Positions 40,947 through 49,943 of a DNA stretch of 64,000 bases are shown here, piece after piece. The translations under genes were made by a program, and so were the position numbers. The DNA lies in IMG/VR virus record IMGVR_UViG_3300027793_000055, positions 1 through 64,000 of that record, one strand, 5' to 3'. The notes under the pieces are model-generated. The model saw nothing but the letters and a program-made list of their open reading frames with translations. It had not been told where the DNA came from and searched no databases. Within the stretch, counting starts at the first letter, position 1; each line of letters opens with the position of its first letter. The DNA is from a virus.

Positions 40947-42301
40947 TATTTCTTGATACCTGCAAGTTTACTCCATCTATCAAAAGCTGGTGTAGTTGCT
41001 GGTTCTTCTTTCTCTCTAGAACGAATACTAAAACTACTATTTCGTGAAACTGCTTCGCTTAGTGATTTTGGTTCTTTTGTTGCCTTAGCTGAACCCACCG
41101 TGCTTTGAAGTGTTTCAAATATAATTTTAACTTCGTCTACAGAATCAGCTTTTGAAATAGCTTCGACAATATGATTTTTTTGTCGCTCATTCAAGGAGAC
41201 GCTACTTAGTGCCTGATTCTTGTAATATAACTTAGCATTTTGAACATTCATTTGTTCAACCTGCTTCGCAAATTCTAATGCACTTATTTGCATTTCTTTA
41301 TGCTCTTTTAATAAACGTGCATTTTCTTCTGCTAGTAGCTTGTTCTTATTCTGAACTTTTTTATGCTCTTCTAGCAGTTGTGAAGTTTTTTGGGCCAAAA
41401 CTTGTGCTTCATTTAGCATTTTCTTTTCATTGTTTTTGGCAGTTTTGTTTTCACGCAATTGGCCTGTGATTAAGTGTTTTGCAACTTCTGCTGCAATTGC
41501 ATTAATTAATTTATTATCTTTAATTGCTTCTATGCCAACATCGCCTTCGATTTGTGCTTTATCTGAACTAGTACGATTTGGATAACGAGCATCTTCTTCT
41601 AGATCCTCTGAATCTTCTGACTCTTTGCTATCATCATCTAATTCAACGCCACGAGCAACAAGAACATCTTTTTTTGTTACCTTATTAAATGGAGGAGCTT
41701 TAGCAGCTAGATCTTTTTCACGATCTGACATTTCTTCTAAATCTTCTACTTCTTGGAATAATTCTTCATCTTCTAAAAGACTATTGATTAGTTCTTCATC
41801 TAATTCAATTTCTTCATCCATATTTTCTTCTTGCATTAATGGCTCTTCTTCTGGTACTTCTGGTGCCATATTTGCATTTACATCTGGTGCAGCAGGAGAT
41901 TCTTCAGCAGGAGTCATTGGTGCTGGAAGTGTACTTTGTGCAACTTGCATTTCTGGTGGTTGCATCATAGCTTTTTGCAATTGATTAAAATCAATTTCTA
42001 TAACTTCTTCATTATCTGGACAAGGACATAAATTCATTCCATTTGTAGCTGCCATAGGTATCTGTTTATCTAAACTACCTTGTGCTTGATCAGCACCTAA
42101 AGTATCCATATCTGGATCTAATAATGGTTCTTCAGTTCCTATATCACCGGGAGAAGCTTCATCTTGCTCTAAAAGAAGAGCTTCAACAGCTTTTTTAACT
42201 TCTGGATTATATTTTTCTAATATTGTTTCTTGTGCACTCTTTAAAGCAGCTTCTTTAAGTGCTTTTGCATCAATTATGGCTTCTTCTAGCAAATTTGACA
42301 T
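40946..42301 (-). CDS. prohead core scaffold (T4 gp22-like)
   Basis: 451 residues, very acidic, with long helical stretches (150-240 Glu/Asp-rich; 280-350 coiled coil with QLLEEHKKVQNKNKLLAEEN). Position directly upstream of gp23 and this composition fit the gp22 scaffold. Longer than T4 gp22 (269). A CPCPDNEEVIEID segment sits near residue 92. It should be degraded by the gp21 protease during maturation. Confidence 0.78.
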   Translation of the reverse strand: MSNLLEEAIIDAKALKEAALKSAQETILEKYNPEVKKAVEALLLEQDEASPGDIGTEEPLLDPDMDTLGADQAQGSLDKQIPMAATNGMNLCPCPDNEEVIEIDFNQLQKAMMQPPEMQVAQSTLPAPMTPAEESPAAPDVNANMAPEVPEEEPLMQEENMDEEIELDEELINSLLEDEELFQEVEDLEEMSDREKDLAAKAPPFNKVTKKDVLVARGVELDDDSKESEDSEDLEEDARYPNRTSSDKAQIEGDVGIEAIKDNKLINAIAAEVAKHLITGQLRENKTAKNNEKKMLNEAQVLAQKTSQLLEEHKKVQNKNKLLAEENARLLKEHKEMQISALEFAKQVEQMNVQNAKLYYKNQALSSVSLNERQKNHIVEAISKADSVDEVKIIFETLQSTVGSAKATKEPKSLSEAVSRNSSFSIRSREKEEPATTPAFDRWSKLAGIKK

Positions 42302-42312
42302 TCTTGTCTCCC

Positions 42313-42321
42313 AAATAAATA
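42313..42321 (-). promoter_or_regulatory. late-type motif TATTTATTT (core)
   Basis: Minus-strand TATATTTATTT, about 15 nt upstream of the core-protein start. Confidence 0.4.
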
Positions 42322-42335
42322 TAGAAATTCAATAT

Positions 42336-42351
42336 AACTAGTATACTAGTT
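42336..42351. repeat. 16-bp perfect palindrome
   Basis: AACTAGTATACTAGTT between the 184-residue fibre gene and the core gene. It may act as a weak terminator or protein site. Confidence 0.45.
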
Positions 42352-42365
42352 GTATAAAATGCCTT

Positions 42366-42920
42366 TTAACGCTTGTTAATCATACATTTTATTAAATTGC
42401 TGTCACCGGATGCATCTTCAAGAGCTTGACCAATTATAATACCGGTTAAATCTCTTTTAAAAACACTCCATTTTTTCTTCTTGACTGCCATTCCGTGGCC
42501 TGTTATATTACTAGTACAGATAAAATCACCACGTTTAACTTCACCAGTTACTAAAACTAATTCTGCTCCAAAAACAACCGGTTCACTTTTGTTGTCTTTA
42601 GTAACACCCATAACAAGTATATCTTCTTCTTTTCTGCAGGGTTCTAGACCATTTTCACCCCAAACAAGCACAGTGCCATCACTATACATAGCAATTGATG
42701 GCGTTGAGAGGCCATATTCGAATATAGCACCAACTGTTGTTTGTACAGCATATATATCTTTCCAACGAAATGTAGGACTACCTAGATCTGTAATACCATT
42801 TCCATTAGGTGATAAATTTCCAGTAACCGCAACAGAACCGCTAAAACTAACAGTTCCATTATCTAATATTCTATGGATTACAGTGGTGCCTTTATATACG
42901 GCAAGACCTTTTGCTGCCAT
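42366..42920 (-). CDS. fibre/virion appendage protein
   Basis: 184 residues. The leader AAKGLAVYKGTTVIHRILDNGTV matches that of the 1172-residue fibre next to it, so both may attach to the same virion site. GNGITDLGSPTFRWKDIYA is a common fibre repeat. The second half (VVFGAELVLVTGEVKRGDFICTS ... GIIIGQALEDASGDSNLIKCMI) resembles C-terminal domains of phage fibres. Exact role unknown. Confidence 0.68.
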   Translation of the reverse strand: MAAKGLAVYKGTTVIHRILDNGTVSFSGSVAVTGNLSPNGNGITDLGSPTFRWKDIYAVQTTVGAIFEYGLSTPSIAMYSDGTVLVWGENGLEPCRKEEDILVMGVTKDNKSEPVVFGAELVLVTGEVKRGDFICTSNITGHGMAVKKKKWSVFKRDLTGIIIGQALEDASGDSNLIKCMINKR

Positions 42921-42938
42921 TATTAACCTCTACAATAT

Positions 42939-42946
42939 TATAAATA
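42939..42946 (-). promoter_or_regulatory. late-type motif TATTTATA (appendage gene)
   Basis: Exact TATTTATA on the minus strand, about 20 nt upstream of the start codon. Confidence 0.5.
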
Positions 42947-42977
42947 TAGCTATAACACAAAAAAAGCCAATTTTAAT

Positions 42978-43008
42978 TAAAAAAAAGAAGGGCTGACCAG
43001 CAGCCCTT
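42978..43008 (-). terminator. rho-independent terminator after large fibre gene
   Basis: Minus strand: AAGGGCTG, CTGGT, CAGCCCTT, C, then eight T. Confidence 0.88.
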
Positions 43009-43034
43009 CCTAAACCAACCTAAATCAGTTTAAA

Positions 43035-46000
43035 TCAGCCCATATAGAATGGAGCATCAAACCATTCACCATCTTGACGGAAGTACCAGCACTTGCCACG
43101 TGGGAAAGTACCTGTTGGATCGTCACTTACATCGGTGAGATAGAACATATCACCATCTTGTGCTGTACGGGCGGCAGCTTGTACACGTGTCATTCTGGTT
43201 GAGACAGCGCCTTGTGATACTTGCATATCACCGGTTGAAACTGTCAAACCACCAGCTACTGTTGCGCCACCAGTGACACTCAAACCAGCACTAGCTGAGA
43301 GTTGAGCGGCTGATAGTGAACCGGCGATACTAACTGAATCTTTTAGAGAAACAGTTACAACGCCTGCTGCACTTGCAACAGCGATATTGCTTGAACTGAC
43401 AATCGAGAATGCACCACCAAATGGATCAACAGACATACCGTTGACACTAAATGATGCACTATTGATTTGTGCTTGTAGACCAGCTTCAGCAGCGGTTGCA
43501 CGTTGGATTTCAGAAACTAAGTTGCCACTTAGTGTACTGATATCTGCACCAATATTTGTGACAGCAGCTAATAGAGCATTATCATTGGTTAGATCGATGC
43601 TGTTAACAAAGTCAACAACTTCTTTAAATGTATCGAGATCAACACTTGAGCCTGATAGAATTGCATCAATTCTACCTTTTTCAGTGTTAATTGCTGATTG
43701 TAAACCAGCTTCAGCGCCTTCAGCACGGGTTTTTTCTGCTGCAATTGCTGTAGCTAATGAACCTGATACTGAATCAAGATTACTTTGTACGAGTGCTTCT
43801 GCTGTTGCTGCTCTAGATGCTTCAGCAGCTAGTGCAGTTGCAAAAGAACTTGATAGTGAAGAATTAGCACTTGTTTGAGCCGAATCAAGACTATCAATAT
43901 AACCCTTTAGTGAGCCAGATGCTGAATCTAGGTTACTTTGTATTAATCCTTCTGCTGCTGTTGCTCTGGCAATTTCTGCAGCCAATGCTGAAGAAAGTGA
44001 ACTTGAAAGAGCTGATGTATCACCAGATGCGCCAGATTGAATTGCGTCAATAGCAGCTTTCAATGAACCTGAAACACTGTCCAAATTTGACTGTACAGCT
44101 GCATCACCCGCTATTCTAGCAGCTATTTCTGCTGCTAACGAACTGGAAACAGCACCAGATAGATCTGTTACTGCTGCAGCACGATCAGTAATTTCTTGTA
44201 CAAGAGCACCACTAATAGCGGCAACTCTTAATGTCAAGTCTTGTGCAGCACTTCCTGAACCATCCAAGAAAGCAGCGATTTCTTGAATACTGTTCAATGA
44301 AGAAGTGATTGTTGCTAGTGTTGCACTATCACCAACTATTGCATTAACAGTTGTTTCTAGTGAGCCAACACGAGTATTAAATGAACTAGAAAGTGAATTT
44401 CTAGCAGTTGTTTGAGCGCCTAATGCAGCATCAATACCAGCAAAGTGACCTAATGAACTGGTTACTGTACCAGACATTGTGTAATTTACTGGAACATGTG
44501 AAACGAATTGGCTTCCTGCATTATCCAAGAAATCATAAACAACACCACTACCAGTATCTAATGCTCTGGCAGTTAGAATGCCATTGCTTGCTCTACTAAA
44601 TGCTAGAGTTGTGTGAGATACAGAGTCAATCTTATATCTTGCTGTACCGGTTGTTGGACCAATCTTGTATACTGAAGCACCGCCTTGACTTGCTACAGTT
44701 ATTGCTCTAAATTGGGTGTTAACTATGCCCAAGTATGAAGTTGATGTACTGCCACCAATTGAACCGTTGGTAACAACACCACCCATTGTGCGGTCAATAT
44801 CATAAACACGGCAACCATCAATTTCACCAATGGTCATTGTTGGACCAATTACTGATGCAAATGTTGAGTTGTGTGCTTTAAGTGTTAATGAGCCGAAAGA
44901 TGGTACTGTGGTACTTGCTCCAAATGGAACAAAGCCGCAGTATGTTCTTGAACCTGAATCAGCATTACCGATTCTGGATGATTCAACTTCTAGAACAACC
45001 GCTGGTGCGCGTGCTGATGTGACAGTGTTGTCATGAATCATTACTACGCCGCCGAGGATGGCTGCATTATCAACTGAAACATAGAACTGACCGAAGTTTG
45101 AATCCCAATTATAGTTTGCACCACCATTTTCGAATTCAAGTGATGTTCTACCGGTTACTGTAACAACGTTCGCTGTTGGATCTGATTCAAGACCGCCACC
45201 TGCATCACCAGCGATTTCAAAACTCATTTGAGCAGAGAAGCCGGTCCATGGTGCTGGATATTGCGCCTTAAATGCTTCTAGATTTGATGCTGGGAAGTCT
45301 GCCTTCTTAACATCCATCTTAACGGTACCGGCGATTCTAGCGCCATTACCAACTAGGGCAACACGGGCACGCTTAAATCCTAGTACAACATCTTCTGCAT
45401 ATGTACCAGGAGCTAGTTTAAAGATTAGTTTTTCAGTAACGAATTTTTCAACATTAGCATTGTATGTTGTATTCGAAGAATTACCTAATGACTGAACTTG
45501 TGAATAAGCGTAGTTGATTGTTCTGAATGGTTTTAATAGTGTACCATTACCAACTGCGTCTAAACCACCAACAGGGTCAACGTGTACTACGTTACCATTA
45601 TATGCTTCTAGAGCATCTAATCTTACATCTAGTGCATCAATTGAACTTGATAGTGCTTGATCTGCTGCAATACGTGCAGAAGCTTCGGCACTAATAGCAC
45701 CAGATAGAGAGCCGGAAACTGAATCTAGGTTACTTTGAACCTGTGCTTCAGCAGCGGTTGCTCTGGTAACTTCAGCAGCTAGTGCTGAAGAAAGCGAACT
45801 TGAAACTTCACCGTCTCTTAAATCAATATAGGACTTTAGTGAACTTGAAAGTGCTGAAGTATCACCAGAAGCACCTGATTGAATTGCGTCAATAGCTGCT
45901 TTTAATGAACTTGAAACATTATTCAAATTTGTTTGGACTGCTGCATCGCCAGAAACACGATCAGTTGCTTCTTGTACCAAAGCACCACTGATACGGCTTA

Positions 46001-46553
46001 CTTCGGTACTCAAGTCAGCAACTAGAGTTACTGGATTGCCATCACCGTCTAGATATTCAGCTAGATTTTGAATGGTTGTTAATGCAGCAGAAATGCTGCC
46101 TGTATCACCAATCAATGTATTAACTGTTGTTTCTAGTGTGCCAACACGACCGGTCAAAGATGAAACGGCTGTGTTATTTGAAGCTGTATAAGCATTTAAT
46201 GCTGATGCAGCTGCATTAGCAACTGCAGTATCGCCAGCTTCTCTTGCTGCAGCTTCTGCACTATCTTGTGCATCAATATATGATTTTAGCGAACTTGAAA
46301 GAGCCGCCTCGCCATTTGCTGCTTCGTTTTTTAATTCAACTAAAATACCACCTAGTGTGGTATTTGAGAATTCACCGCCAACATTACCAACTAGAATATT
46401 GTTGGCTGATGCGGTTAGTTGACCGGTTACGTTAATGTTACCACTAACTGTTACTGCTGCTGGATTTACAGCGGTACCGAGTTCAACTCTACCATCTTGC
46501 ATTAATTTGTGGACTACTGCGGAGCCACTAAATACTGCTAAACCTTTTTTCAT
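43035..46553 (-). CDS. large tail fibre, coiled-coil repeats around a beta-helix
   Basis: 1172 residues. Leader KKGLAVFSGSAVVHKLMQDGRV is shared with the 184-residue neighbour. Residues about 65-310 and 720-1000 are Ala/Ser-rich trimeric coiled-coil repeats (A.AEA.VQSNLDSVSGSL, DAIQSGASGDTSALSSSL) present in two related blocks. Between them, about 315-700, is a pectin-lyase-like right-handed beta-helix (VVHVDPVGGLDAVGNGTLLKPFRTI opening). The C-terminus ends GKCWYFRQDGEWFDAPFYMG. A trimeric host-recognition fibre is the natural reading. Confidence 0.8.
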   Translation of the reverse strand: MKKGLAVFSGSAVVHKLMQDGRVELGTAVNPAAVTVSGNINVTGQLTASANNILVGNVGGEFSNTTLGGILVELKNEAANGEAALSSSLKSYIDAQDSAEAAAREAGDTAVANAAASALNAYTASNNTAVSSLTGRVGTLETTVNTLIGDTGSISAALTTIQNLAEYLDGDGNPVTLVADLSTEVSRISGALVQEATDRVSGDAAVQTNLNNVSSSLKAAIDAIQSGASGDTSALSSSLKSYIDLRDGEVSSSLSSALAAEVTRATAAEAQVQSNLDSVSGSLSGAISAEASARIAADQALSSSIDALDVRLDALEAYNGNVVHVDPVGGLDAVGNGTLLKPFRTINYAYSQVQSLGNSSNTTYNANVEKFVTEKLIFKLAPGTYAEDVVLGFKRARVALVGNGARIAGTVKMDVKKADFPASNLEAFKAQYPAPWTGFSAQMSFEIAGDAGGGLESDPTANVVTVTGRTSLEFENGGANYNWDSNFGQFYVSVDNAAILGGVVMIHDNTVTSARAPAVVLEVESSRIGNADSGSRTYCGFVPFGASTTVPSFGSLTLKAHNSTFASVIGPTMTIGEIDGCRVYDIDRTMGGVVTNGSIGGSTSTSYLGIVNTQFRAITVASQGGASVYKIGPTTGTARYKIDSVSHTTLAFSRASNGILTARALDTGSGVVYDFLDNAGSQFVSHVPVNYTMSGTVTSSLGHFAGIDAALGAQTTARNSLSSSFNTRVGSLETTVNAIVGDSATLATITSSLNSIQEIAAFLDGSGSAAQDLTLRVAAISGALVQEITDRAAAVTDLSGAVSSSLAAEIAARIAGDAAVQSNLDSVSGSLKAAIDAIQSGASGDTSALSSSLSSALAAEIARATAAEGLIQSNLDSASGSLKGYIDSLDSAQTSANSSLSSSFATALAAEASRAATAEALVQSNLDSVSGSLATAIAAEKTRAEGAEAGLQSAINTEKGRIDAILSGSSVDLDTFKEVVDFVNSIDLTNDNALLAAVTNIGADISTLSGNLVSEIQRATAAEAGLQAQINSASFSVNGMSVDPFGGAFSIVSSSNIAVASAAGVVTVSLKDSVSIAGSLSAAQLSASAGLSVTGGATVAGGLTVSTGDMQVSQGAVSTRMTRVQAAARTAQDGDMFYLTDVSDDPTGTFPRGKCWYFRQDGEWFDAPFYMG

Positions 46554-46689
46554 ATTTTTAAATCTCCTAAATAAGTTAAAGATCTTTTATATTGTACCAG
46601 GCCCAATTATAAAAGTTTCGATTATATATAATTAGTTTCAAAATTTTTTAAAAATCTTAAGTAGTCTCTCTGTTTTTATAAATCCTCGT

Positions 46690-46722
46690 CGACAAAACAA
46701 AATGTGGCATTGCTGCCACATT
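46690..46722 (-). terminator. rho-independent terminator after bS21 gene
   Basis: Minus strand: AATGTGGCA, GCAA, TGCCACATT, TTGTTTTG. A 9-bp stem with a GNRA-type loop (GCAA). Confidence 0.88.
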
Positions 46723-46775
46723 CTATTTAACTTATTTAGGAATATCTGACTTATCTAACACATCTGACAATTTGG

Positions 46776-46982
46776 TCAATCTTTTTCCGAAGCTTTTTCT
46801 TGTTTAAGCTTCTCTAACACCCTCTTTCTTCTGCGTTTTTGTTCATTCCTTTTGACCGAAGGTTTTTTAAAATATTTTCTTTCTTGTAGGTTGTCCATTA
46901 AACCACTTTTCTTAACTTTATTAAGAAATTTTTTAATGGCAAAGTCTACATTTTCATCTCTACCGACCTTTACCGCTGTCAT
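46776..46982 (-). CDS. rpsU: ribosomal protein bS21 homologue
   Basis: 68 residues (host bS21 is about 70). TAVKVGRDENVDFAIKKFLNKVKKSGL then ERKYFKKPSVKRNEQKRRRKRV follows bS21 throughout: V.V.....D.A+++F+..+.k.G+...++rR.f+.kP...R..kk....+. bS21 sits near the anti-Shine-Dalgarno end of 16S rRNA and affects start selection. Phage copies are known and may steer host ribosomes to phage mRNA. Here it is inside the late head operon, ATGA-coupled to the upstream gene. Confidence 0.85.
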   Translation of the reverse strand: MTAVKVGRDENVDFAIKKFLNKVKKSGLMDNLQERKYFKKPSVKRNEQKRRRKRVLEKLKQEKASEKD

Positions 46983-47458
46983 TTCTTCGTACCTTTCATA
47001 AATGCTTGTGTAAACTTTGGATTTAACAAGCCACTAATATCAACTCCAGCATCATTTGGTGCTATTCCTTGAAGTGGATTAACTGGACCGGTTTGAACCG
47101 GTTCATCCGGAATAGTATCGTTGATACCTTCAAAAATGTTAACACCTTTGTATGCTGTTCTGCCAATATTATCTAATGCTTCTCTATTATTACTTAAAAC
47201 TTTTTTAGCTTGTGATCTTTTTAGGATCTCGCGCATATGTGAATCTTGATCAAATCCTTTTTCTTCTTCAAGGAATTGCTGTTTTGGTTGTATTTTTGTT
47301 GGTTGTTTGTTTTCAACTAATACAGGTTGTAAGCCTTTTACAACTTCACTGATAACTTGAGATAATAATCCACTTTCTAAAAGAATGGTTTGAATATTTT
47401 CATTAACACATTCCCTTACAATTGGTTCAATTATCTCTTTTAACTCACTCTTTTTCAT
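46979..47458 (-). CDS. head-operon hypothetical protein with LKxII leader
   Basis: 159 residues. KKSELKEIIEPIVRE leader resembles those of the 403- and 157-residue proteins (EELKKLVIKEM, QRLKEIIKEEM). A helical stretch and a Gly/Pro-rich end (PLQGIAPNDAGVDISGLLNP) follow. Its place between protease and bS21 suggests a prohead or virion protein. Confidence 0.65.
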   Translation of the reverse strand: MKKSELKEIIEPIVRECVNENIQTILLESGLLSQVISEVVKGLQPVLVENKQPTKIQPKQQFLEEEKGFDQDSHMREILKRSQAKKVLSNNREALDNIGRTAYKGVNIFEGINDTIPDEPVQTGPVNPLQGIAPNDAGVDISGLLNPKFTQAFMKGTKK

Positions 47459-47470
47459 TCTTGCCTCGTA

Positions 47471-48070
47471 TCAATCAATTATATCATTAATGAGTCTGAC
47501 TAGTTTATCGCTCTTTGTCATCTCAGCAGGCTTTTTTGCTTCGCTTAAGTTAAGGAAGGCACCTTTTGTAGACGGTTCAGATACTATATCAAAACAAATA
47601 AGTTGTAAATCATCTTCTACAATTGTTTTGCCTTGTGATTCTCTAACTGAACCAAGTGCTCTTGAAGAAATGCCAAGTGTTACACCATTGCTAATAAGTG
47701 CTTTTAAAATATTACCAGCTGGTGTATCTAATATTTTTAATTTACCCATAACATCTTTTCCATTCCACCAAACATCTGTTACAATGTGTGAAACGTTTTT
47801 AAGATTAATTACTGAATCATCAGGATGATCCAACTCACCAACAGCACGATTTTGAGCAATTATATTTTTATAGTTTTCTATTTCTCTCTCAAGTGTCTTT
47901 TGTGGATAAACGCGACCATTACCATTTTGTGCATCTGCTCTTTGCATAACACCTGTTAAGAAAAAAGCCTTTTGTTCACGAACAAGTGTTTTTTCACTTT
48001 CGGTTAATAAGTCTTCACATTTACCACCATCACAAAGTTGGTAGAATTCTCTTAAAACATATTTACTCAT
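47471..48070 (-). CDS. gp21: prohead protease (T4 gp21-like)
   Basis: 199 residues (T4 gp21 is 212). Catalytic His in RAVGELDHPDD near 83, catalytic Ser in TLGISSRALGS near 134-135, and FDIVSEPSTKGAF near 161. VMQRADAQNGNGRVYP at 41-56 is typical of the family. Cleaves core proteins and the capsid pro-region during head maturation. The 4-nt overlap with the upstream gene and close fit to the next gene place it in the head operon. Confidence 0.93.
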   Translation of the reverse strand: MSKYVLREFYQLCDGGKCEDLLTESEKTLVREQKAFFLTGVMQRADAQNGNGRVYPQKTLEREIENYKNIIAQNRAVGELDHPDDSVINLKNVSHIVTDVWWNGKDVMGKLKILDTPAGNILKALISNGVTLGISSRALGSVRESQGKTIVEDDLQLICFDIVSEPSTKGAFLNLSEAKKPAEMTKSDKLVRLINDIID

Positions 48071-49278
48071 TTGGTTTTACCTGTTAGGAGGTTAAATATT
48101 TCTTCAACAATTGCTTCTTGAAGAGACTCGCCCAATCTTCCACCAGATTTCTGCATACCTCTCTGTAATGAAGATGTTATTTGTTTTTTAGTTTTACTTG
48201 TAGGTCGTTTTGCTATTGGTTTTTTAGTCTTGGTTGGAGGTAGGGCACCCAAAAGTCTTAAAAGTTCATCTTTTTCTTTTGCATTAAGAACACCGCCAGA
48301 ATCAAATTTTTTCTTAAGTACGCCCAATTTATCAGCATTGGTTTTTGCAATTTGTTGTCCTGTTTGTGGTTCTTCATCTACCGGTGCAAGAAATTTTATT
48401 TTAGCATTCTTGGTAGCTACTTCCGTACCAGAAACTACATCTGGTACTTCTGCTGGTTGTGCTGCTGCTGGTTGTGCTGGTTCTGCTAAACCATAATGTT
48501 GTTTTAATGATTGTGCGGCACGAGCACTTAATTGTTCTCCAGTTCTAGGATCTAAGCCTTGTGATATAGCCGCACTAACTTTCTGAGAATTTTGTGGATC
48601 TTTTAGCATATCATTTATTTTTGTAATTCTACGAGCGTCTTCTTGACCTTGAAAATCGCCTGCTTGCGGTTGTGGTGGTGGTTTTGCTGTTAAACTTGCT
48701 GCTGCGGGTTGTGCTGGCGCAGCATCTTGTTCTGGAGTTGAAGCCGGTTCTTCACTTTCTATATCACTATCTGATACTTCGGTATCACCAGTTTGTGTTT
48801 GCTGTACATCTGATTTTTCAACTGGCTTACTACCTTTTGGTATTAAGCCTAGGCTAGTCATCATTTTATTGGCTTTCTCGTTTTTTTTCATAGAATCAAT
48901 AAAATCAGTTAACATTTGTGGTGTAACTTTTTTATTTTTAATCATTTTTATGAAATCTGCACCAAGAGCTTCTTTTAAATTATCTTCTTCATCTGAACCA
49001 AATACTTGTTTACCAAATTCTGTTGCAAGTATTGCTTTTGTAATTCCTGGATCTCTTTGAGCCATTTGTAAGAAATCGCCCACTTTTCGAAGAGTTTTAT
49101 CATCAAGCTGTGGTGGGGGAGCTACTTTTTCACCAGCTTGAGTCATTTTCTTACCGGTAGTAGTCAACACAGAAGAAGCTTTACTTCTTAGCCAATCGCT
49201 TACTCCTTCATTTTTGAGATCTTGCTCAAGCATTTCTTTAATAACTAATTTTTTTAATTCTTCTCTAGAGATTGCCAT
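48067..49278 (-). CDS. head-operon hypothetical protein, Pro/Ala/Gln-rich
   Basis: 403 residues. EELKKLVIKEML leader, a helical domain to about 150, a low-complexity Pro/Ala/Gln region (about 165-215 and 260-290) and a basic KKPIAKRPTSKTKKQITSSL near the end. Charge and disorder resemble core or internal head proteins. ATGA overlap with the protease. Not recognised by family. Confidence 0.65.
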   Translation of the reverse strand: MAISREELKKLVIKEMLEQDLKNEGVSDWLRSKASSVLTTTGKKMTQAGEKVAPPPQLDDKTLRKVGDFLQMAQRDPGITKAILATEFGKQVFGSDEEDNLKEALGADFIKMIKNKKVTPQMLTDFIDSMKKNEKANKMMTSLGLIPKGSKPVEKSDVQQTQTGDTEVSDSDIESEEPASTPEQDAAPAQPAAASLTAKPPPQPQAGDFQGQEDARRITKINDMLKDPQNSQKVSAAISQGLDPRTGEQLSARAAQSLKQHYGLAEPAQPAAAQPAEVPDVVSGTEVATKNAKIKFLAPVDEEPQTGQQIAKTNADKLGVLKKKFDSGGVLNAKEKDELLRLLGALPPTKTKKPIAKRPTSKTKKQITSSLQRGMQKSGGRLGESLQEAIVEEIFNLLTGKTK

Positions 49279-49307
49279 AATATAGCTCCATAATCAACTA
49301 TTCAAAA

Positions 49308-49316
49308 AATAAATAG
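49308..49316 (-). promoter_or_regulatory. late-type motif CTATTTATT (protease operon)
   Basis: Minus-strand CTATTTATT, 30-38 nt upstream of the 403-residue gene, within an imperfect CAACTATT/AATAGTTG inverted repeat. Confidence 0.5.
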
Positions 49317-49370
49317 TTGAATTTTTATCAAATACATTAAGTTTTGTAGATTTTACGCCTCGCGACGGTT

Positions 49371-49393
49371 AAAAAAGCAGCGGCAAGCTGCTT
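49371..49393 (-). terminator. rho-independent terminator after 21-codon gene
   Basis: Minus strand: AAGCAGC, TTGCC, GCTGCTT, TTTTAACC. Confidence 0.82.
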
Positions 49394-49396
49394 CAG

Positions 49397-49462
49397 TTAG
49401 CTGCCTTTGCAGCATCTACGGCAAACAGGCAGAAACCATTTTCTTGTGACTATTGGATTCAT
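49397..49462 (-). CDS. 21-residue Cys-rich peptide
   Basis: MNPIVTRKWFLPVCRRCCKG and one Ser. AAGGAG sits 5 nt before the ATG, overlapping the upstream stop, and a terminator follows at once, so this is the last gene of the portal/terminase transcript. The three Cys and basic residues could bind a metal. No homologue recognised; may be spurious. Confidence 0.45.
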   Translation of the reverse strand: MNPIVTRKWFLPVCRRCCKGS

Positions 49463-49464
49463 AA

Positions 49465-49761
49465 CTACTCCTTGTTAAATTTAATCCCTTCATCAGAGAC
49501 TATTTTATCTAATAAATAGGACGTACCAGAACTTAAACAGGCCAATAAAAAGCCTGTTAATGGTAAATTATCAAAATGATATAATTTTGTTAATGGATTA
49601 ACCAACCATAGCAATAATCCAACCCAAAATCCCGTGCACATTGAACAGGATAATAACTCACCAAAAAATCCGGTCTTTGGTCTTATCCTATCAAATATTT
49701 TTCCATAACATAATATTTGTGTAAGACCGTATGCAACCAATATAAAAATTATTAAATTCAT
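49465..49761 (-). CDS. DUF1360-like membrane protein
   Basis: 98 residues with three hydrophobic segments (2-18, 44-58, 67-83). LLSCSMCTGFWVGLLLW carries the Cys-x2-Cys-x-GFW.G signature of DUF1360 proteins found in phages and bacteria. Function unknown. ATGA overlap with the upstream gene. Confidence 0.75.
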   Translation of the reverse strand: MNLIIFILVAYGLTQILCYGKIFDRIRPKTGFFGELLSCSMCTGFWVGLLLWLVNPLTKLYHFDNLPLTGFLLACLSSGTSYLLDKIVSDEGIKFNKE

Positions 49762-49940
49762 CGTCGACGAGCTTTTGGTTTTTCTGAAATTCGATTTGCG
49801 TGTGATTTACCTGAGCCTTGTGAATCCTGTGATTCACCACCACGTTTTGATTTAATAGCTCTACGTTGTTTTCTATTAAGTTTCTGTTCTTCCGGTTTAC
49901 TTTCTTCTTGAACAGTTTCTTCTTTTTGGTCTTCTTGCAT
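49758..49940 (-). CDS. small charged protein with NRKQRRA motif
   Basis: 60 residues: an acidic first third (MQEDQKEETVQEESKPEEQ) then LNRKQRRAIKSKRGG and a basic end. The NRKQRRA motif is common in small phage proteins of head gene clusters. Preferred over a longer overlapping frame because of the ATGA junction with the next gene. Unknown role. Confidence 0.65.
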   Translation of the reverse strand: MQEDQKEETVQEESKPEEQKLNRKQRRAIKSKRGGESQDSQGSGKSHANRISEKPKARRR

Positions 49941-49943
49941 ATA

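Noticed and set aside
44408-44599. Plus-strand frames in the large fibre gene and repeats there as mobile elements
   Set aside because: The repeats translate to coiled-coil protein repeats; no transposase or terminal inverted repeats are present.
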